A model generated the notes under the pieces. That model searched no databases, was not told the DNA's origin, and saw only the letters and a program-made list of their open reading frames with translations. Shown here piece by piece: positions 28,257 to 39,241 of a stretch of 64,000 nt of DNA. The translations under genes and the position numbers were made by a program. The stretch's first letter is position 1, and each line of letters starts with the position of its first letter. This DNA comes from Planctomycetota bacterium. Lineage in GTDB: Bacteria; Planctomycetota; Phycisphaerae; Phycisphaerales; UBA1924. The stretch lies in contig JANRJM010000012.1 of the NCBI GenBank assembly GCA_033763975.1, positions 1-64,000 of the forward strand, read 5' to 3'.

Positions 28257-28997
28257 CTACTTCGGGGGCGAGAAGAGATCCTGCTTCAGCGAGCCGTGCG
28301 ATTCCTGCTCGATCATCAGGATGAACTCGGGCACGCTCATCTTCTCCGACGCCGATTCTTCCTTCAGCCACTGGTCGATGGTGTTCGCGAGCGCCGCACC
28401 GTCGGACACCCAGGCCCCGTTCATCTGCACATAGGTGACTTCGTAGCCCTCGAGCGGCACCAGTTCCGACCGCGGCACGGCGGCGCTGATAAGGCTGACG
28501 AGGCCCGAGCCGCGCCGCCTGCCGAAGCGAATGCCGCTCGACCGTTCGGCCTCGACCTTCATCCCCATCTGCACCATCGCGGCACCCTGCTTGAACGAGA
28601 CGCTGTACGGGTAGATGTCGTTGTCCGCGTCGACCGTGATGAAGCCCTGCTCCATCAGCCACAGGATGTAGTCATCCACGCTCATCCGCTTGAGGTACTG
28701 GAGGGGCTGGCGATTGCGCAGCGCGATCACGAACATCATCGTGGAGGGGCGGAGCGTCTTCGTGACGCTCGCGTCCGCCGTCATCGCGAGCGCGAGCTCG
28801 CCCTGCATGTCCTCGATCGCGTGCGGCGAGATCACCGACTTGTACGCCGCGACGTTGTAGTCGGCGATCGCCTGCTCGCCCTTGCGATATTGGGCGAGCA
28901 CCTGGCTCTCGGGCGTGTCGCGGCAGCCGGCGACCGCGAACATCACCGCCACGCACGCCAGCACCAGCCCGCCCAGCCGATACATGCTTCGGGTCAT
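28257..28997 (-). CDS. Hypothetical lipoprotein
   Basis: The 246-residue product starts with a lipoprotein signal (LVLACVAVMFAVAGC; lipobox VAGC, Cys about residue 25), so it is likely anchored to a membrane by an acyl-modified Cys. The mature part is mixed alpha/beta with a repeated KSVISPHAIEDMQGE-like and MSVDDYILWLMEQG segment. I do not recognise a family. A very good promoter (29040-29069) lies about 40 bp upstream of the ATG, so it is transcribed on its own. ATG codons at 28997 and 28985 both fit; the first is used. Confidence 0.75.
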   Translation of the reverse strand: MTRSMYRLGGLVLACVAVMFAVAGCRDTPESQVLAQYRKGEQAIADYNVAAYKSVISPHAIEDMQGELALAMTADASVTKTLRPSTMMFVIALRNRQPLQYLKRMSVDDYILWLMEQGFITVDADNDIYPYSVSFKQGAAMVQMGMKVEAERSSGIRFGRRRGSGLVSLISAAVPRSELVPLEGYEVTYVQMNGAWVSDGAALANTIDQWLKEESASEKMSVPEFILMIEQESHGSLKQDLFSPPK

Positions 28998-29039
28998 CTG
29001 TTTCTCGCTTAGAGCGCGGCCTGCGACCGGCGCGGGATG

Positions 29040-29069
29040 AACATACCCGTACATCTGTCAGGCTGTCAA
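29040..29069 (-). promoter_or_regulatory. Sigma-70-type promoter of the lipoprotein gene
   Basis: Reading the minus strand, a perfect TTGACA (29069-29064) and TATGTT (29045-29040) are 18 bp apart. The predicted start of transcription, near 29033, is about 36 nt before the ATG at 28997. Confidence 0.65.
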
Positions 29070-29194
29070 GACGCGTCCGGTGCCCGCAGCGCGCGGAACG
29101 TGTTAACTTTCTTCGTGACGTCGTCGCGCGAGGGCCGGCGGCCGGGCACTCACAGTCGGGTCGATAGCGTCGCGGGCAGGTTGCGATCGCGCGT

Positions 29195-29983
29195 TTATGA
29201 GTTGCCGCGCACGGATTCCGCCGCGGCTTTGCAGATGGAGACGAAGTCCGCGGCGTTCAGCGACGCGCCGCCAACGAGCCCGCCGTCGACATCCGGCTGC
29301 GCGAAGAGGGCCTGCGCGGAATCAGGCTTGAGCGACCCGCCGTAGATGATCCGCACGCGGGCGGCGACGTCCTTGCCGTACGTGCGCCCGATGAGCGTGC
29401 GGATCTGGGCGTGGGCATCCTGGGCGTCCTGGGGCGTGGCGGTCTTGCCGGTGCCGATGGCCCAGACGGGCTCGTACGCGATGACGAGCCGCTCGGTCAT
29501 GCTCGCCGGGATGTCGGCCAGCCCGGTACGGACCTGCCGGGCGGTCACGATGTCCTGGTGCCCCGCGGTGCGCTCGTCGAGGGTCTCGCCAACGCACAGG
29601 ACGGCCTCGAGCCCGCTCTCGAGCGCCGCGCGCAGCTTCTTGTTCACCAGTTCGTCCTTCTCGCCCAGGACATGGCGGCGTTCGGAATGCCCGACGAGCA
29701 CCGCCTGCGTGCCGCAGTCTTTCAGCATGGCGACGGAGACCTCGCCCGTGTAAGCGCCGTCCTGCTGGAAGTAGACGTCCTGCGCGCCCAGGCGGACCGA
29801 AGACCCGCGGTCGCGGAGGATGGCGCGGACGGTGAGGAGGTACGGGAACGGCGGGAACACGGCGACGTCGACGCCGTCGACCTGGATCAGGCCGTCCGTG
29901 ACGCCGCGCGTGAGGTCCGAACCGGTGGTCCGGTTCGTGTTCATCTTCCAGTTGCCGCCGACGAAGGGTTTGCGATCGCTCAT
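29195..29983 (-). CDS. tpiA: Triosephosphate isomerase
   Basis: This glycolytic enzyme interconverts dihydroxyacetone phosphate and glyceraldehyde 3-phosphate. The 262 residues have the complete active site: N11 and K13 in GGNWKMN, H99 in VLVGHSERR, and the catalytic base E171 in AYEPVWAIGTGK with the mobile loop following. The phosphate-binding IIYGGS and GLVGGASL motifs are present. It lies 48 bp downstream of the second pseudopilin gene on the same strand, at the end of the run pckA to tpiA, which places two central-carbon genes around envelope-type genes. Confidence 0.96.
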   Translation of the reverse strand: MSDRKPFVGGNWKMNTNRTTGSDLTRGVTDGLIQVDGVDVAVFPPFPYLLTVRAILRDRGSSVRLGAQDVYFQQDGAYTGEVSVAMLKDCGTQAVLVGHSERRHVLGEKDELVNKKLRAALESGLEAVLCVGETLDERTAGHQDIVTARQVRTGLADIPASMTERLVIAYEPVWAIGTGKTATPQDAQDAHAQIRTLIGRTYGKDVAARVRIIYGGSLKPDSAQALFAQPDVDGGLVGGASLNAADFVSICKAAAESVRGNS

Positions 29984-30031
29984 CGGGGAAGAGCGTACGG
30001 CGCACGGGGGTGGCCCGTCACGGGCGGGTGG

Positions 30032-30913
30032 CTAGGGCGGGGACAGGAACCGCTCGGGGTTGGCGAAGAGGCTGGCGGGTCCCTGGGTGTTCTCGGCCCA
30101 GACGACGCCGGGGTCGCCTCCGCCGCGCCCGCGGGGGAAGTCGACCGCATCGACGGGGGCGGCGTGGGCGTCGGAGAACGAGACGTTGGCCGAGCCGCCG
30201 CCCCGCCCGGGGTGGCGGTAGCCGATACGCGATCCGGTCGACCCGATCTTGTTGCTGCGCTGGCGCCCGGCGTACACCCCGTCGGCGGTGCCGATGAGCT
30301 GGAACGGGCGGATGAACGCGCTGACCTTGAGCTGGCGTGCGACGACGCCGTTGGCGTCGGGGCCATAGCCCACCGAGGCGGTGTAGTAGAAGTCCTGCGT
30401 CACCGGGTTGCCGGTGCCGATCGGGTTGAACGCGTTCATCCAGTAGGCCACGCGGAGCACGCGGTGGAAGCCCCGCTCGGGGATGGTCGTGGGCGTGAAG
30501 GTGGTGCCGACCTTGATGGTGGGCCAGTCCATCCACCCCTTGGGGCGACGGGGGTCGTCGCCGGTCTCGCCGAGCTCCATGGCGTCGATGTCGAGGGTCT
30601 CGGGGCAGACGAGCGGGCCCCGCATGCCGCCGCCCGCGCCGGTGAGGTAGCCGTCGCGGTCGAAGATCGGCCCCCAGCCGTCGAGCGGCTCGGTGGTGTC
30701 CATCCCGGTCATGTTGTACGAAGGCACCACGAGGTCGCGGTTGGCGTTGTAATACAAGTGGAAGCCCTGCGCGACGGACCGCTGATTGCCCAGGCACACC
30801 GTCGCACGCCCGGCGCGCCGGGCACCGTTCAAGGCCGGCAGCAGCACCCCCAGCAGCAGCGCGACGATCGCGATGACCACCAGAAGTTCCAGCAGCGTGA
30901 AGGCGCGAGGCAT
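30032..30913 (-). CDS. DUF1559-like pseudopilin, second copy
   Basis: The 293-residue protein starts with a type IV prepilin-like leader (MPRAFTLLELLVVIAIVALL) for cleavage and methylation. It continues into the planctomycete DUF1559-like ectodomain: NQRSVAQGFHLYYNANRD, RIGYRHPGRGGGSANVSFSD and AHAAPVDAVDF near the end. It is a clear tandem paralogue of 30970-31857, sharing the MTGMDTTEPLDGWGPI block. In this copy the widely conserved DGH of the ectodomain reads DAH. The function of these abundant proteins is not established; a pseudopilus or surface role is inferred. Confidence 0.88.
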   Translation of the reverse strand: MPRAFTLLELLVVIAIVALLLGVLLPALNGARRAGRATVCLGNQRSVAQGFHLYYNANRDLVVPSYNMTGMDTTEPLDGWGPIFDRDGYLTGAGGGMRGPLVCPETLDIDAMELGETGDDPRRPKGWMDWPTIKVGTTFTPTTIPERGFHRVLRVAYWMNAFNPIGTGNPVTQDFYYTASVGYGPDANGVVARQLKVSAFIRPFQLIGTADGVYAGRQRSNKIGSTGSRIGYRHPGRGGGSANVSFSDAHAAPVDAVDFPRGRGGGDPGVVWAENTQGPASLFANPERFLSPP

Positions 30914-30969
30914 GGCGCGATGGTACCGCGCCGGGCCGAGAATCCCAGACAAAATCGTCCACAAGGGGG

Positions 30970-31857
30970 CTACGGCAGGGCCAGCGCCTTCTCGGGGTTC
31001 GCGAAGATCGTCGCCTTGCCGTTCAGGTTCTCGTCGCGCACGACCTGCGGGTCGTTCCCGCCTCCCAGCCCCCGGGGAAACACGATCGCATCGATGGGAC
31101 TGACGTGCCCATCGGCGAACGCGGCGTTCACCGCCCCGCCGCCGGGGCCCGGGTGGCGATAGCCGATCCGCGAGTTCGGCCGCCCGATCTTGTTGTCGCG
31201 ATGGCGCCCGGCGTAGACGCCGTCGGCCGTGGCGATGAGCTGGTCCGGGCGAACAAACGCCTGGACCTTTGTCTGCTCGATGCCGAGGCCGTTCTTCCCG
31301 GGCCCGTAGCCCACCGAACCCGTGTAATGCAGGTCGCGGTCGACAACGACGGACCCGCCGATGGGGTTGAGCGCGTTGATCCAGTAGGAGACCCGAACGA
31401 CCCGCTCGAAGCCGCGCTCGGGGATCTCCGTGGGGACGTTGCCCGTCCCGGTCCGGCTGAAAGGCCAGTCGACCCACCCCTTGGGCTTCTGCGGGTCCGT
31501 GCCCGTCTGCCCGGTCGAGACCGCGTCGACGTCGAGCGTCTCGGGGCAGACGAACGGCCCGCGCTTCGTCTCCCGCGCGCCGGTCATGTAGCCGTCGCGG
31601 TCGAGGATCGGCCCCCAGCCGTCGAGCGGCTCGGTGGTGTCGATCCCCGACATGTTGTACGACGGAATCACTCGCTCGCGATGGTCGGTGGTGTAGAGCA
31701 AGAACCCCTGCCCGATCGACCGCTGCGTGGCGGCGCACGTCGTCGCTCGGGCCGACCGCCGGGCCGCCCCGAGCGCCGGCAGCAGCACGCCAATCAACAC
31801 CCCGATGATCGCGATCACAACCAGCAGCTCGATGAGGGTGAACGCCCGACGTGTCAT
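30970..31857 (-). CDS. DUF1559-like pseudopilin, first copy
   Basis: The 295-residue paralogue of the next gene has the textbook leader RRAFTLIELLVVIAIIGVL and a conserved ectodomain with RIGYRHPGPGGGAVNAAF and the ADGHVSPIDA motif intact. It lies 19 bp after the DUF4375-like gene and 56 bp before the second copy, so the pair probably arose by tandem duplication and is co-transcribed. The cleavage site has Ala rather than Gly before Phe, as is common in this class. PilT at 12984 is the only pilus motor seen in the window and is not linked. Confidence 0.9.
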   Translation of the reverse strand: MTRRAFTLIELLVVIAIIGVLIGVLLPALGAARRSARATTCAATQRSIGQGFLLYTTDHRERVIPSYNMSGIDTTEPLDGWGPILDRDGYMTGARETKRGPFVCPETLDVDAVSTGQTGTDPQKPKGWVDWPFSRTGTGNVPTEIPERGFERVVRVSYWINALNPIGGSVVVDRDLHYTGSVGYGPGKNGLGIEQTKVQAFVRPDQLIATADGVYAGRHRDNKIGRPNSRIGYRHPGPGGGAVNAAFADGHVSPIDAIVFPRGLGGGNDPQVVRDENLNGKATIFANPEKALALP

Positions 31858-31876
31858 GGCACCATTCTACTACGGA

Positions 31877-33337
31877 TCACGCGCGGCGCCGCCCAGATTT
31901 CGCAGCATCCGAGAACACCTCGGCGTGCCGATCGATGTACCGCTCCACTGCCTCTCGGACGTCGTCGTTCTGGCGTTCGAAGGGATCGCACGCCCGCTCC
32001 AGGGCCCGATCCTGCGCGGGCGTCAGGCTCGACGCTCGCGCGCGGGCTTCGCCGAGCGTTCCGGCCGATTCCGCGCCGAACACACGCGTGGCGGCCTTGC
32101 GGAGCAGCACGGCCTGCCGGGGCAGTCCGACCGCCTCGAGCCCCGCCGCCGCCCAGCCCGCATGGTGCCCCAGGTTGTGGAAGTACACCGCCAGGCCGTC
32201 GCACGCGACATGCTCGGCGAGTTCGTACGCGGCGAGCACGTCCCGTGCGACACCCGTGAAGCGCTGCGGGCGCTTCATGAACCCGCGCAGCAGCGCCTGT
32301 GGGTCGGGCGCGCCCGAGCACCACCGCGAGGCCGCCGCGATCTCGTGCTTGAATCGAGCGCGAAGGGCGGGCTCGTCGTGCAAGGCCGCCACCTCGCGGC
32401 GTGCGCGTCCGGGCTCGGCCATGGCGCCCAGCACGAGCGCCATGCCGAAGACGAACGCCGCGTCTACCCCGCCCAAGTCTCCGCGCTTCGTTCGCGCCTC
32501 GCGCAGAGCCCGTGGCCGTACATCGTCGAGCACGCTCCACACCGCGTCCGCGTCGACATGCCGCTGAATGATCGACGCGCCCTCGGGTAGCTCGTTCTCC
32601 AGCTCGCGCAGCGCGGCCCGCAGCGCGGGGTTCGCGGGCCTCAGCACCGCGGGGCCCGCGAGCAGCGCGAGCCCCTCTTTCACGTCGGCGGCGACTTGAA
32701 GCGATGCGACGCGCCCGAGCGCCTCGCTCATGTCGCCCAGCGGGCCGGACTTACCGATCAGCGGCTTCTCCATCGTCAGGAACGGGCGAACGGCCCGCGC
32801 GATCGCGAGGCCGAACCCGGGCTCCGCGTGCTTGTGCGCGATCGCCCGGCCGGCCCCGAGCGCCACGCCCCCGACCACGGGCGCGCGGCGCGACGCCACG
32901 AGCTTTCGAAGGCGCGCGAGGTCCCGTCGCCGGCCCATCCAGGCCAGGTGCGCCGCCGCTTCGCCCGCGAGCACCGTGTCCGCCGAGCGCGCCCACACCG
33001 CCAGCCGCGCCGCGAACGCGGCGGATCGCATATGGACCAGGTCTCGCCAGGCACCCGCGTGCGAGAGCGTCAGGCGGCGCCCGGCCGCTCGGGACATCGC
33101 CTGCGTGCGGACAAACTCCAGCAGCCGCCCTTCGAGTCGGCGCGCGTCGGGCGTGCGATGTGCCGCGTCACGAGCGAGCCCCTGCTTCACCAGCGCGCGG
33201 TACACCGGGCAGGCGTTCACCACGCGCTCGTACAGCGCCTTACGCTCGTCCTCCGTGCGGCAGCGGTCGACGACGGCGCGGAACGCCGCTGCGGAACTCG
33301 GCAGCGTGGCATCGTCCCGGACGTTGGAGCGGCCCAT
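31877..33337 (-). CDS. DUF4375 (DMP19-like) domain protein
   Basis: The 486-residue cytoplasmic protein has an Arg/Ala-rich helical N-terminal and middle region of unknown type (HEAT-like in style). The C-terminal part (about 370-480) resembles the DMP19/DUF4375 domain: GVARDVLAAYELAEHVACDGLAVYFHNLGHHAGWA, then EAVGLPRQAVLLRKA and FERQNDDVREAVERYI. Such domains occur in proteins of unknown role, sometimes near toxin-immunity genes; no toxin is seen here. It sits between pckA (22 bp upstream) and the pseudopilin pair. The family call rests on the C-terminal motif only. Confidence 0.65.
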   Translation of the reverse strand: MGRSNVRDDATLPSSAAAFRAVVDRCRTEDERKALYERVVNACPVYRALVKQGLARDAAHRTPDARRLEGRLLEFVRTQAMSRAAGRRLTLSHAGAWRDLVHMRSAAFAARLAVWARSADTVLAGEAAAHLAWMGRRRDLARLRKLVASRRAPVVGGVALGAGRAIAHKHAEPGFGLAIARAVRPFLTMEKPLIGKSGPLGDMSEALGRVASLQVAADVKEGLALLAGPAVLRPANPALRAALRELENELPEGASIIQRHVDADAVWSVLDDVRPRALREARTKRGDLGGVDAAFVFGMALVLGAMAEPGRARREVAALHDEPALRARFKHEIAAASRWCSGAPDPQALLRGFMKRPQRFTGVARDVLAAYELAEHVACDGLAVYFHNLGHHAGWAAAGLEAVGLPRQAVLLRKAATRVFGAESAGTLGEARARASSLTPAQDRALERACDPFERQNDDVREAVERYIDRHAEVFSDAAKSGRRRA

Positions 33338-33359
33338 GCTGGAATGCCCTGCCGACCGC

Positions 33360-34955
33360 CTACCCACGCGGGCCGGCGGCCCGGACGGCCTCGGGCATGT
33401 CGAACGTCGCGTCGTTGTCGCGGAAGCCCTTGGCCAGTTTGGCCGCCTGCGCGTCGTACGCCCTGGGGTCCGCCCAGGTGTTGCGGGGCATGAGCACATC
33501 GGTCGGCACGTCGTGCACCGCCTTGGGGATATGCAGCCCGAACACCGGGTCGGTGTGATACTCGGCCTTCGCGAGCGAGCCGTCGAGGATCGCCGTCACG
33601 AACGCGCGCGTGTACTTGAGGCTGAACCGCTTGCCCGTGCCGTAGGCCCCGCCGGTCCAGCCGGTGTTCAGCAGCCAGACGTTCGCGCCGTGCTGCTTGA
33701 TCTTCGCGGCGAGTTGCTGGGCGTAGGTGATGGGCGGACGCGGGAGGAACACCCCGCCGAAGCAGGGCGAGAAGTTCGGCTGGGGCTCGGTGACGCCCGC
33801 CTCGGTGCCCGCGAGCTTGCTGGTGTATCCGTTGATGAAGTAGTACATCGCCTGCTCGGGCGTGAGCTTGCTGACGGGGGGCATCACGCCGTACGCGTCG
33901 GCCGTCAGGAAGATCACGTTCTTGGGGTGCCCGCAGACGCTGGGGATGACCGCGCCGTCGATGTAGTCCACCGGGTACGTCACGCGGGTGTTCTCGGTGT
34001 ACTTCGCGCTGTCGTAGTCGGGGACGCGCGTGGCGGGGTCGATCACCGTGTTCTCGAGCACGCTGCCGAAGCGGATCGCGTTCCAGATCTCCGGCTCGCC
34101 CTCCTTGCTGAGCTTGATGCACTTGGCGTAGCACCCGCCCTCGAAGTTGAACACGCCCCGGTCGCTCCAGCCGTGCTCGTCGTCGCCGATGAGCGCGCGG
34201 TGCGGGTCGGCGGAGAGCGTCGTCTTGCCCGTGCCCGAGAGCCCGAAGAAGAGCGCCGGATTCGCGCCCGTCGCGCGGTCGACGTTGCACGAGCAGTGCA
34301 TCGGGAACACGCCCGCCTCGGGCATGTCGTAGTTCATGGCGTAGAAGATGCTCTTCTTCATCTCGCCCGCGTACTCGCTCCCGAGGATGACCACGGTCTT
34401 GCGCGTCAGGCTCTGCGCGATCAGCACGGGGGACTTGTACCCCATCCGCGCCTGCTCCTCGGCCGTCAGTCGCCGGCGCCCGGCGTTGAGGATCGTCCAG
34501 TCCTTGCGGAACGGCACGGGCGCGCCCGCGGCCTTGGTCCCCTGGCGGATGAACAGCGTGCTCGCGAACAACGCGTGCCACGCCTGCTCCGTCACCACCT
34601 GCACCCCCAGGCGGTACTGCGGGTCGGCCCCCGCGTACCCCTCGAAGACGTACGCCTGCGGACGCGAGTTGAGATGGTTGACCGCGATCTCCAACGCCGC
34701 GTCGAACTGCGCGGGCGTCACCGGCGTGTTCACCTTGCCCCACCAGATCTTGTCGTGGATCGCCGGCACGTCTTCCAGATGCTTGTCCTTGGGGCTGCGT
34801 CCCGTGCGATCTCCCGTCAGGCACACGATCGCCCCGTTCGACGCGAGCTGCCCCTCGCCCGCCCGCAGCGCCCGCTCCACCAGCTCCGCGCTCGAGAGGT
34901 TCGCGAACACGCGCGACGACGAAGAGTCGAGTCGGTCGAGGATCGCCTGGCTCAT
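33360..34955 (-). CDS. pckA: Phosphoenolpyruvate carboxykinase (ATP)
   Basis: This enzyme converts oxaloacetate and ATP to PEP, CO2 and ADP, the first committed step of gluconeogenesis. The 531 residues have the ATP-type signatures: GDRTGRSPKDK, the kinase-1a P-loop GLSGTGKTTLS (238-248), the metal/Asp loop ALIGDDEHGW, and NFEGGCYAKCI. GGGAG precedes the ATG at 34955 by 6 nt. A probable promoter (TAGACC, 18 bp, TAATCT at 35021-34992, minus strand) lies in the short divergent region shared with tRNA-His. It heads the run pckA, DUF4375, two pseudopilins, tpiA. Confidence 0.96.
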   Translation of the reverse strand: MSQAILDRLDSSSSRVFANLSSAELVERALRAGEGQLASNGAIVCLTGDRTGRSPKDKHLEDVPAIHDKIWWGKVNTPVTPAQFDAALEIAVNHLNSRPQAYVFEGYAGADPQYRLGVQVVTEQAWHALFASTLFIRQGTKAAGAPVPFRKDWTILNAGRRRLTAEEQARMGYKSPVLIAQSLTRKTVVILGSEYAGEMKKSIFYAMNYDMPEAGVFPMHCSCNVDRATGANPALFFGLSGTGKTTLSADPHRALIGDDEHGWSDRGVFNFEGGCYAKCIKLSKEGEPEIWNAIRFGSVLENTVIDPATRVPDYDSAKYTENTRVTYPVDYIDGAVIPSVCGHPKNVIFLTADAYGVMPPVSKLTPEQAMYYFINGYTSKLAGTEAGVTEPQPNFSPCFGGVFLPRPPITYAQQLAAKIKQHGANVWLLNTGWTGGAYGTGKRFSLKYTRAFVTAILDGSLAKAEYHTDPVFGLHIPKAVHDVPTDVLMPRNTWADPRAYDAQAAKLAKGFRDNDATFDMPEAVRAAGPRG

Positions 34956-35015
34956 GGTGCACTCCCACACCGGCCCACACGCCGGGAGAGAAGATTAGTG
35001 CCCGCGATGCACCCG

Positions 35016-35078
35016 GGTCTACCGCCCGCACGCGCCCGCCCGGCGCCGTAGACGCGCCCGCCCGGCATCACCTAGAAT
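35016..35078. promoter_or_regulatory. Divergent promoter region of pckA and tRNA-His with a 15-bp direct repeat
   Basis: On the plus strand TAGACG (35049-35054) and TAGAAT (35073-35078), 18 bp apart, face tRNA-His. On the minus strand TAGACC (35021-35016) and TAATCT (34997-34992), also 18 bp apart, face pckA. Between and overlapping them is a perfect 15-bp direct repeat, ACGCGCCCGCCCGGC, at 35030-35044 and 35052-35066, spaced 22 bp (about two helical turns). The second copy covers the tRNA promoter spacer, so it may be an operator. Confidence 0.5.
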
Positions 35079-35108
35079 CACTCTTGCGGCGGATCTCCGC
35101 CATGCATG

Positions 35109-35182
35109 GTGGCCATAGCTCAGTTGGTTAGAGCACCGGGTTGTGATCCCGGGGGTCGCGGGTTCGAGTCCCGTTGGCCACC
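35109..35182 (+). tRNA. tRNA-His (anticodon GTG)
   Basis: A full cloverleaf is readable. The acceptor GTGGCCA (35109-35115) pairs with TGGCCAC (35175-35181). The D-arm holds AGCTCAGTTGGTTAGAGC. The anticodon stem CCGGG/CCCGG surrounds TTGTGAT with GTG at 35143-35145. The T-arm has GGTTCGAGTCC. The identity elements fit His: an encoded G at -1 (35108) can pair with discriminator C73 (35182). The 3' CCA is not encoded. Confidence 0.96.
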
Positions 35183-35188
35183 CTTGCG

Positions 35189-36088
35189 CTACAGCAGTGC
35201 GCTGAACCCCATCTGCGGCGGGGGCGCGGGCGCGTCTTCCTTCGCGATGATCAGCCATTCGCCCAGCGTCACCAAGAGTTGATCCTGCGTGAAGGGCTTG
35301 GGCAGCAGCCCGATCCGGAACCGCGCCGGGTCGCTCGACAGCACCGCCAGCGGGTCCGCCGTCGCCACCACGATCGGCACGTTGATGCCCTTGCTCCGCA
35401 GCTCGTGCAGCAGGTCCGACGCCACCCGGTCGCCCAGGTGCCAGTCGCACAGCACCACGTCGAACGTCCCCGGCAGCGCCTCCAGCGCCTCGCCCGCCGT
35501 CTTCACCCGCGTGATCTTCAGCTTCGAGCCCGTCAGGAAGTGCGGCACGATCCGGGCGTCCAGGTCGCTGTCCTCCACGTGCAGCATGTGCCCTTCGAGC
35601 CGCCCCGCGTCCACCGCCTCGAGCGCGTGCAGCACGCCCGTGTCCGTGTTCGACACGAACTCCGACAGCTTCAGAGGCCGCTCGAGCTGGATGCCCAGCT
35701 CGTGGATCACCCCGCGATGGTGGCGGCACTGCTTGATCACCCCGGCCGACTTCACCGTCGAGCCGTTGAGCTTCGGCAGGTGCGCGAAGCACTTCGTGCC
35801 GGGGTAGAGGAACGAGTTGTGCAGCAGCGACACCCCGCGACGCGACAGGTTCCGCGCCGCCAGACGCAGCGTCACCGCCGAGCCCCCGGGGTGGATGAAG
35901 TCCGTCACCACGGTCACCTGGCGGTACGGCCAGCGCGCAAACGCCCGCTTGCTCCGCGGGCCCGACCCGTTCTCGCCCCCGTCCATGTGCGCCAGCAGGA
36001 CCTCCAGGTCCATCTGGTTGACGCCGATGGTGTTCAGGCGATCGCCAGTCGCGACGCGCGCGGTGCGGATGCCGGCCTGCTGCGCCAT
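35189..36088 (-). CDS. PilZ-receiver fusion protein
   Basis: The 299-residue protein joins two signalling domains. Residues about 45-145 form a PilZ-like c-di-GMP-binding domain: the RxxxR motif is R48-AFA-R52 and the N/DxSxxG motif is NLSRRG (80-85). Residues about 167-285 are a response-regulator receiver with the acidic pair E172/D173, the phospho-acceptor D215 in VVLCDWHLGD, T243 and K264 in LLPKPF. The order PilZ then REC, with no output domain, suggests a protein that integrates phosphorylation with c-di-GMP, perhaps acting by protein contact. The ATG at 36088 begins MAQQAGIRT; no histidine kinase is nearby. It follows gyrB by 122 bp. Confidence 0.8.
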   Translation of the reverse strand: MAQQAGIRTARVATGDRLNTIGVNQMDLEVLLAHMDGGENGSGPRSKRAFARWPYRQVTVVTDFIHPGGSAVTLRLAARNLSRRGVSLLHNSFLYPGTKCFAHLPKLNGSTVKSAGVIKQCRHHRGVIHELGIQLERPLKLSEFVSNTDTGVLHALEAVDAGRLEGHMLHVEDSDLDARIVPHFLTGSKLKITRVKTAGEALEALPGTFDVVLCDWHLGDRVASDLLHELRSKGINVPIVVATADPLAVLSSDPARFRIGLLPKPFTQDQLLVTLGEWLIIAKEDAPAPPPQMGFSALL

Positions 36089-36210
36089 GCCGATGAGTCC
36101 CCTGCGCGGGGTGCCTCGGCCCGCGTAGTTCCACCATCGGCCCCGCCCCGAGGGGACCTGAGCAAACCACCGATCTCGCACCCGGTTCTCGGACGCCGCG
36201 CCCGCGACGG

Positions 36211-39241
<3,031 letters not shown>

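Noticed and set aside
35090-35190. Integrated element at tRNA-His
   Set aside because: No integrase, no duplicated tRNA 3' end and ordinary genes on both sides.
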